In this document: positions 57,863 to 64,000 of the stretch, in pieces | How positions within the stretch are numbered: position 1 is the first letter of the stretch | Layout: each line of letters starts with the position of its first letter | Assembly (NCBI RefSeq): GCF_035222375.1 | Contig: NC_085887.1 | Span: 1,649,501-1,713,500, forward strand | Source: Podospora pseudocomata | Lineage: Eukaryota; Ascomycota; Sordariomycetes; Sordariales; Podosporaceae | Direction of reading: 5' to 3' | DNA length: 64,000 nucleotides | Notes under the pieces: model-generated | What the model was told of the DNA's origin: nothing | Database searches by the model: none | Seen by the model: only the letters and a program-made list of their open reading frames with translations | Translations under genes and position numbers: made by a program

Positions 57863-59752
57863 ATGCGCCACTCTCTTCTTGTTGCCAAACCAAGGCGGTC
57901 ACCGGGCTTGCGCTGCTGCCTTTCTTCACCTCATGATCATGATCATCGGACAAGGACGACGACGAGACGACAGTTTATCAAGCCCACCAGGCCTGCCTCG
58001 CTCACCGACCCGATCCGGACGGGTCTGCACAGGAAGTATGAGGACCCGTTTAGTGTGTTAAAGACGGCGCCGAGGGACAACCCGGCTGTCTGGGGGTATT
58101 ATGGGGGGGTGAGGAAGTTAGATTTGAAGTTGGGGGTTATTGGGCCGTTGAGGAGGAAGGGGGAGGAGGTTTTGAGGGGGGAGAAGGAGCTGAAGGGGGG
58201 GGACGAGGAGCATGAGATTTGGAGGAGGGGGCTTGAGGGGTTGTTGGTTGGGGGCGGGGGACGGTGGAGGATTACGGAGGATGGGACGGGGTTGGAGAGG
58301 TATTTTGAGTTTAGGAGTTTTGCTAAGGCGTGGGGGTTTATGGGGGCTGTTGTGGGGGAGTGTAAGGCTAGGAGGCATCATCCGGAGTGGTCGAATGTGA
58401 GTTTTCTTGTTTTTTTTTGGGGGGGTGGGTGGATGTTGGGGGATTTGATTGCTGATGAGGAGATTTAGACTTTTAGGACGGTGTTTATACGTTGGAGGAC
58501 TCATGAGCCGGAGAATCATATTTCGATGCTGGATATTGAGCTGGCGAAGTTTTGTGATGAGCAGGCGAGGTTCTTTGGTGAGGTTATGCCGGGGGGGGGG
58601 GGGGGGGAGGGGAACAGGAAGCCAGAGGAGAACACGGGTACTGCTTCGGCGTCACCAATACCGGATGGGAAGATTGTCAGCGGCTCGGGTGCTTCCAGCA
58701 CTGCTGCCACTCCTGAGGTCACCAAGGCGGTAGCAATATCTACCGAACTTGGCACCACCATCAACAACACCACTACCGAAAAACAATCACACGAGGGACA
58801 ACAAATTGCCCCGGTCGAAGCAACTGAACAACCTCCACCAGAGACGAGCAACGATGCAGAGAATATACCTAACCGAATCGACCACCAACCAGAAGTACCA
58901 ACAACACCAGACGAACAGGTGGTCTCAGACCCACCTGAGGAGAAGTCCTCTCCAGAACCACCACCATCACAACAACCCAACCCCTCCCAACAGCCGCCAT
59001 CGGACGAGCAAGCGGCAATAAACCCGCCAAAAGAGGACTCTTTTCCACAACCACTACCATCAGAGCAAAGCGATCACCCCCGGCAACCAGATCATCACCC
59101 TCCAAAAGAAAACACATCCACAGCACGCCCCCTCGAGGAGATTCTAAAGCTGGACTGGCAATGTCTAGAAGAGACGGTGGCTAGGATACGGGGGAAACCC
59201 TGCATATTAGAAGAAGTCCGGGAAGCAGTGAGAGTATTCAACGAGCTGGCGGCAAGGCATCAGAGCGGCGAGTATAGATTCACGAGGGAACTATCGCAGG
59301 AGAGGGTGAAAATAGAAGAGGAAATTACGGATCGGCTCAAGTTTTTTAGGAGGGCGAATCATGAGTGGAGGCAGGCGAAGAAGATGGAGAGGAGGTTGGT
59401 GGAGGAGAGGGGAAATGGGTTGCAAAAACCACCGGTATTATCGAATGGGACGACTGGAGAGGCGGTTCAATCACAACTGGCAGAAGCTAGGGCAGAGGAG
59501 GGGGAGAAGAAGAAACCATCGTCGGAGCTGCGAGAACCACGAAAGGCTGAAGCAGAGCTGAAATCACAAGCGGCAGAAGCCGAGGAGCCAGAAAAGGAGG
59601 TTGACAGGCTAGTGCTCAAGTCGCAAAACCTACGAAAATCGGAGGCGAAGCCAGAGCAGGAAAGTGACGACGTGGCGGTGGTGGACAAAAAGAAGCCGCC
59701 AGATCGAATCCCTTGGTTTCAGACCATCCTCCGCCAGTACCGCCAGCCTTGA
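57863..59752 (+). CDS. pterin-4a-carbinolamine dehydratase domain protein with long C-terminal extension
   Basis: Two exons, 57863-58396 and 58469-59752, give 605 residues. The dehydratase domain (about 115-210) has GGRWRITEDGTGLERYFEFR, SFAKAWGFMGAVVGE and HHPEWSN (172-178); the splice then gives FRTVFIRWRTHEPENH and LDIELAKFCDEQ. The paired His, Pro-Glu-Trp and the following strand match the family, which dehydrates a pterin intermediate and has a DCoH transcription branch. Normal members are about 100 residues. Here a basic N-terminus (possible mitochondrial presequence) precedes it, and about 380 residues of Pro/Glu/Lys-rich sequence with coiled-coil stretches follow. A 17-G run just after the domain sets the reading frame of the extension. 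The enzyme domain call is firm; the extension depends on that G run. Confidence 0.8.
58591..58607 (+). repeat. homopolymer of 17 G in coding sequence
   Basis: Encodes a Gly run directly after the dehydratase domain. A length change of one or two bases would end the protein early; for example one alternative frame stops near 58733. Confidence 0.9.
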
Positions 59753-60729
59753 GGGGATCAATTTTGTATACGGAGTTTATGACCAACAATCTTGCTTCGC
59801 TCAGCGATGCTATGTCAAGACGCTGGGGCGATATTCTCTCCAGGCGGGGCGACGCGGAGATGGACGACGATACTCGAAAGTCGAGGCCACCCCAGCAGCC
59901 ATCATCATCGAGTAACCGGCGCAAGGAAGGGAAGAGAGAGGATGTGGACCTCTATGACCAAACTTCCGCTCACGAACAAGGCCCGCCACACCACTATTAT
60001 TACCATATCCAACAACAACCAATTCTCCCTACTACGACGACTTTTCGCCCCCGCCACAGGCAGGAAAACCTCAACAACGCAGCTGGACCCTGCCGTCCAC
60101 CACAGACGGCCGTGTCATCTACGAAAAAAACAAATGTAGATAACCCGCCAGCTCATGTACATATACCTACCTGGTTTATGAAAACATAGAGATACCTCGT
60201 TTGTCTTGTTTTCATGCTATAAAACTTGTAACACCAAAACTCATGTAACAACATAATGAGAGGGATCAGAAAGAAGAAACAGAAAGGATAGCATTTTAGA
60301 AGAGAAAATGGGGGTCGGGTAGAAATATTGATGTCCATGGATATGTACATAGGAGGGATAATCAAGACTACACCAGAGTGAAAAGGGCGCCCCGTGGAAC
60401 GAGTAAATTAAATATGGCTTGAATGAATGTGCTACTTCAATAAAACATCCATTCACCTTGGAATATAAAACACACCATAATGGAAACTCAGCCAGAGAAC
60501 AAAGCACCCATTATACTACTTCATTCATTCTCCCTCCCCTGAAATAAATCCCCCCTCAAAGGACAGTCTTTCCCCAACTCATCAGCACCAACCCCTTCTC
60601 TCACCTAATACCTTCCTCGCTCGAACAACCTTTCCTCCTCACCCTCTACTCCCTCTTCGCAGTGTTATTATTCGCAAGCGAAACCTACATCTCATCAGCA
60701 TCATCTTCCTCGCCCCATTTTCCTCAAAA
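59753..60729. other. spacer with an overlapping open frame of uncertain status
   Basis: A second frame runs on the plus strand from 59713 to 60189, overlapping the end of the dehydratase gene. Its early part (ILYTEFMTNNLASLSDAM, SRRWGDILSRR) reads like protein. It may be a spliced alternative end or a separate small gene. Beyond 60200 the DNA is AT-rich 3' flank. Confidence 0.4.
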
Positions 60730-63086
60730 TTAGTTACTCACCAACTGAATCAACCCCCTCCCCACCTCCACACTCTCCCCCACGCCCCGCTGCCTCAACC
60801 AAAAAACCTTCTCCGGCCCCAACCCACTATGTTGTCTCGCCTCCTCCTCCAACACCTCCCTGGTAATCTTCTCCCCATCCCTCACACCCACCCCCTTCTC
60901 AGCCTGCGCACTAACCACCTCCTCCTCCACCATCCTCTCAAGCAACTCCTTCCTCATAGCAAACCTCTCCGCCCTCTCCTTCTGCAAGCCGGGGCTGTCC
61001 AACCTCTTGATCACCCCCCTAACAACAAACTGCACGCCCAAGTAAACATGCTCACTGCAAAGAATAGCCAACAGCAGCGCCCAGCCGGGGATATCCCACA
61101 CCGACCCAACACCAAGCTGACCTCCCCCAGATTTATTGAACAGATACACCAGCGCGGCCGACGTGATGGAACCAAGCCAAGACAAAAATCCAAGCGCATT
61201 CAACCAAGGCCCAATACTATCCGCCCTCCATGGAATCGGCCTCTGACTATTCGCGGCAATCTTCATCGCATCTGATCTCGCTTCAATCCAGTTGTTGACC
61301 AAGAACGAACAACCAGTCAGCGGCCAGACAACACTGAAAAGGGACAGATACCCAAACTGAATCACCATCTCCCTGTAGTCAATCGTAACATCATACTGCT
61401 CCAGCTCAGCCTCCTCCCTCACCCTCTTCAAGAACCTGTGCTCCTCGTCCGCATCCCTCGGCCACTCCACACCCGCCCCCTTCTCCCCCTTGACCTCCAT
61501 CTGAACCTTCTCCACCGTCTTGAAAATCCTCCTCTTCGCATAAGGGACGATAACCTCGGTGGCAAAGTTAACAATCTGAGCCGTCACGGTAAAGTAAATC
61601 ACCTGCTTCCTCAGCCGGTCAGGATTAATAACCCATTCCTTCGTCGGCAACGGCTTCCCCTCCACAGTAAATTTCTGAGCCGTCAACTGAAATACATCCA
61701 GATAGGGAACCAAGATCTTGCCAAAGGGTACATAAACAAAAGCCGTGAGGAAAATGCCGAGATACGAGGTGATAAAGTTGAGCACAAAAATCTTTTGCAC
61801 AAACGAAGCCTGATGCGCATCGACCGTCTCATAGTTTTCCAGCTCCGTCAACCTTTCCGCCAGCTTCGTGAGCAGTGTCGTGAAAGTGGGCATAAAAATC
61901 GTAAGCAGCACCGTGGGCAAAAAAGTCTATACACATCCTGTCAGCTTCTTTTCTCCCTAACTTCAATACCAGACCAAACACTCACCAAATACTGCTTAAA
62001 AGGCCCCATGTAAACCTCGGTAATGAAAATCTCAATGCTAAAACACCCCAGAATCAACCCCCCCAGCACCACCACGCAAGCCCCCGCAAACGGCACCTGC
62101 AACGCCTGCCTCGCCAGCCTCTTGTACGGGCTATAAACCTTTACAATCTCCCCCGTCACCGCATCAACCCCCTCCCTCTCAAACTTGAACTGCGGCCTTG
62201 GCAGCTGAATCTTGCCCACCCCCCTCACCCCCCACTGAACCGCCAGATCAACCTCCTTCACCTTCCAATGCTCAAAGAAGATCACACCCCAGAGACAATT
62301 AACCACGGCATAAACCCAGCTAAACCCACCCAGCACCAACCACGCCGCCGACCCGAACAGAGCAGGAAACAGCAAAAACTGAAAGTACGACTGCAGGAAC
62401 GCAAAGTAAAACGCAACCTTTTCGCCAAACTGGTTCCTAATCTTCAACAGATCTTCATCGTCAAGGATATATTTTGTCGACCAGTCCTTGATCCACTCCT
62501 TGTTGAACTTTCTGTCGTGAAGGGGAAAAACGCTTTTTACAAAGCGCCATTGGCCCACCCCAGGTGTGATGCCTGCTCCTCCTTCGTTGACCGGTTTCGT
62601 GATCAACAAGTACGCCAGCCGGAGACGTTCAGCGTCGGTGATGGGCTCCTGCTCCGAGAGGCTGTTTGGTGGTCCCGGGGCGGCGGTGCGGACGCCGTAG
62701 AGCCAGTCCTGGACGCGGTAGCGGTAGATTTGCTTTTCGAGGAGGGAGTGGGAGGCGATGCGGAGGAAGATGAGCAGGGACGAGGGGGAGGTCGGGGTGG
62801 AGGGTGGGCGGCCGGGGCGGACCTCGACTGCGAAGCCGGTTTTGGAGAGGAGGTGGATGAGTTGGCTGAAGGAGGCTTCGGCTTCGGCTAGTTGTTGGGA
62901 GGGGGGGGAGGGGGGTGGGAGGGAGTAGGAGATTACGTAGTCGACTCTGGAAGGGGGATGTAAGTAGCTGGTTCACAGGGGACAGGTGGAAGTAAAATGG
63001 GGGATGTACTCAAAGTTGGGGTATTTGCTGTTGCTGTTGCTTGAAACAAGTCCTTCTGGACTGCTATCGCGGGGGGAGTCCGCCAT
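60730..63086 (-). CDS. TMEM16/anoctamin family membrane protein
   Basis: Three exons, 63010-63086, 61986-62946 and 60730-61926, give 744 residues, close to the studied fungal homologues afTMEM16 and nhTMEM16 (about 735), which are Ca2+-activated lipid scramblases. The cytosolic N-terminus (about 1-190) is followed by about ten hydrophobic spans, from FYFAFLQSYFQFLLFPALFG onward. Acidic residues that bind Ca2+ in the family are visible as IEARSDA (Glu561, Asp565) and REMVIQFGYLSLFS with its Glu. The C-terminus has an amphipathic charged helix (ERAERFAMRKELLERM). No internal deletion was seen, so a functional scramblase/channel is expected. Location, plasma membrane or ER, cannot be told. The first intron ends at CTTCCAG, the second has GCTGAC. 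Confidence 0.94.
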
Positions 63087-63734
63087 AGCTGGTGGTGGTG
63101 AGCCGTTGGGCTGTGGTGTAAGTGAGCGGTTTCAGAGAGCTAGTTGTTGGTGAGGTGTTTCTTTGGTTGAAGTTGAAGAGTTTCTCTCTCGACAAGAAAA
63201 TGAAATGTAGGGAAATGACGAGGATCCCTCTCTATACCAGCTAACCCAACTGATGGGGCCACAAAGATATTTCCTTGGCAATGACCCGACCCAGCTGAAG
63301 TTCTCGTGGGGAAAAGCGTAATGAAACCTGAACAGAAAGCGGGATCGACGTCACTCGACAGCTGAGCTATGTCACCTCATCCATGCAGTCGGGTAGCGAG
63401 TGGCCTGTGCGTCCCGAGATTTCTTTGATTGGGCAGGTAACATTACGCGATGATACACCATCTGTGTAATTACTTTACGGATCATGATGAGGGCATTCCC
63501 GGATGTGTTTGATGGGGGACATGGTGAAAGAAGTGTGAAGGTTGTCAAGGGGCAGTAAGTTGAAACTGGAATAAAACATAACGGATATTTATTAGGCAAC
63601 TTGGGACTCTCTCCACAACAGCAAGCCACATTCACAAACCTAAAAACTCGAGATGGCCATGCCATTTTTAATGGTGTCGAGGTTCACCGGCTTTTCCATT
63701 TTCATTCCATCAAAGTGACCTTCAAAGTATCAAG
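63087..63734. promoter_or_regulatory. divergent promoter region, TMEM16 / secreted protein
   Basis: About 650 bp, noncoding. No RNA gene was seen. Confidence 0.6.
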
Positions 63735-64000
63735 ATGCTTGCTTCTGTGCTCATCAGCATGCTCGTGGCCAGGGCCACTGGACTGTCCGTCTCCAACGAT
63801 CCCTACAACCACACCTTCGCCATCGATGCCAGCAAGCCAGGATTGGCTTGCGCACCAGGGCGTCAGACCATGTGCTGCGAGGAGCTCGATTACTCAGGCT
63901 ATCAAGTCCAATGCATCGGTAGGTGTTCCTGTGAACCACCTTCAGCTCACTACACATAACTGATGATGAGTAGGCCCAGGCAAAGTGGAATACTTTGAGA
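63735..64000 (+). CDS. small secreted cysteine-rich protein (partial, cut by window end)
   Basis: Exon 63735-63918, intron 63919-63973, second exon from 63974 running past the window end. The N-terminus MLASVLISMLVARATG is a probable signal peptide. The mature part has an N-glycosylation site (NHT) and the Cys pattern C-x7-CC-x11-C. The CC-x11-C spacing equals that of class II hydrophobins, while the first gap (7) is shorter than usual (9-10). The rest of the pattern lies outside the window. It could be a hydrophobin-like surface protein or an unrelated small secreted protein. Confidence 0.65.

Overview
The window is nuclear DNA of a filamentous ascomycete, most likely a Sordariomycete. Evidence: short introns (44 to 192 bp, mostly 50 to 70) with GTATGT/GTAAGT-type donors and CTAAC/CTGAC branch sites just before the acceptor; dense genes on both strands with 0.3 to 2.8 kb spacers rich in CT, CA and poly-A/T tracts; proteins with long low-complexity extensions; and fungus-specific families (homeobox plus C2H2 regulator, small bZIP, fungal TMEM16, cPLA2-type phospholipase). 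The species cannot be fixed from the sequence alone. I rebuilt exon structures by hand from splice signals and reading-frame continuity.

Layout. 1-13.5 kb: 3' end of an unknown gene (+), a Cid1-type nucleotidyltransferase (-), nine-exon CTP synthase (-), TFIIF alpha subunit (+) and a conserved-looking unknown (-). 13.5-26 kb: a long spacer with GATA-motif clusters, splicing factor Cwc26/Bud13 (+), tRNA-Val(AAC), a C2H2-like protein (-), an intron-bearing tRNA-Ile(AAU) and a homeobox/C2H2 regulator (+). 27-40 kb: PRPP synthetase with a large insertion (-), an XPG/asteroid-like protein (+), deoxyhypusine hydroxylase (+), RNA polymerase I subunit A12.2 (-), cohesin loader Scc2 (+). 41-51.6 kb: a small membrane-anchored protein (-), PP4 catalytic subunit with insertions (+), a bZIP (-), a RING protein (-), a small complex I subunit (-), mitoribosomal mL44 (+), cytosolic-type phospholipase A2 (-). 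54-64 kb: Cdc3/AspB septin (+), pterin-carbinolamine-dehydratase domain protein with a long extension (+), TMEM16/anoctamin (-), and the start of a small secreted Cys-rich protein (+).

The genes are mostly housekeeping: nucleotide supply (CTP synthase, PRPP synthetase), transcription (TFIIF, Pol I A12.2, three regulators), RNA processing (Cid1-like enzyme, Cwc26, two tRNAs), translation (deoxyhypusine hydroxylase, mL44), chromosome cohesion, signalling (PP4), membranes (PLA2, TMEM16) and septins. I see no biosynthetic cluster, transposon, CRISPR array or mobile element. The most unusual observations are structural: a 9-nt microexon in CTP synthase, a start codon isolated on its own coding exon, a GC-AG intron in PP4, large insertions inside conserved enzyme folds (PP4, PRPP synthetase, Cid1-like), a 17-G run inside an open frame, a four-site GATAAG cluster and a perfect 23-bp palindrome near a tRNA.
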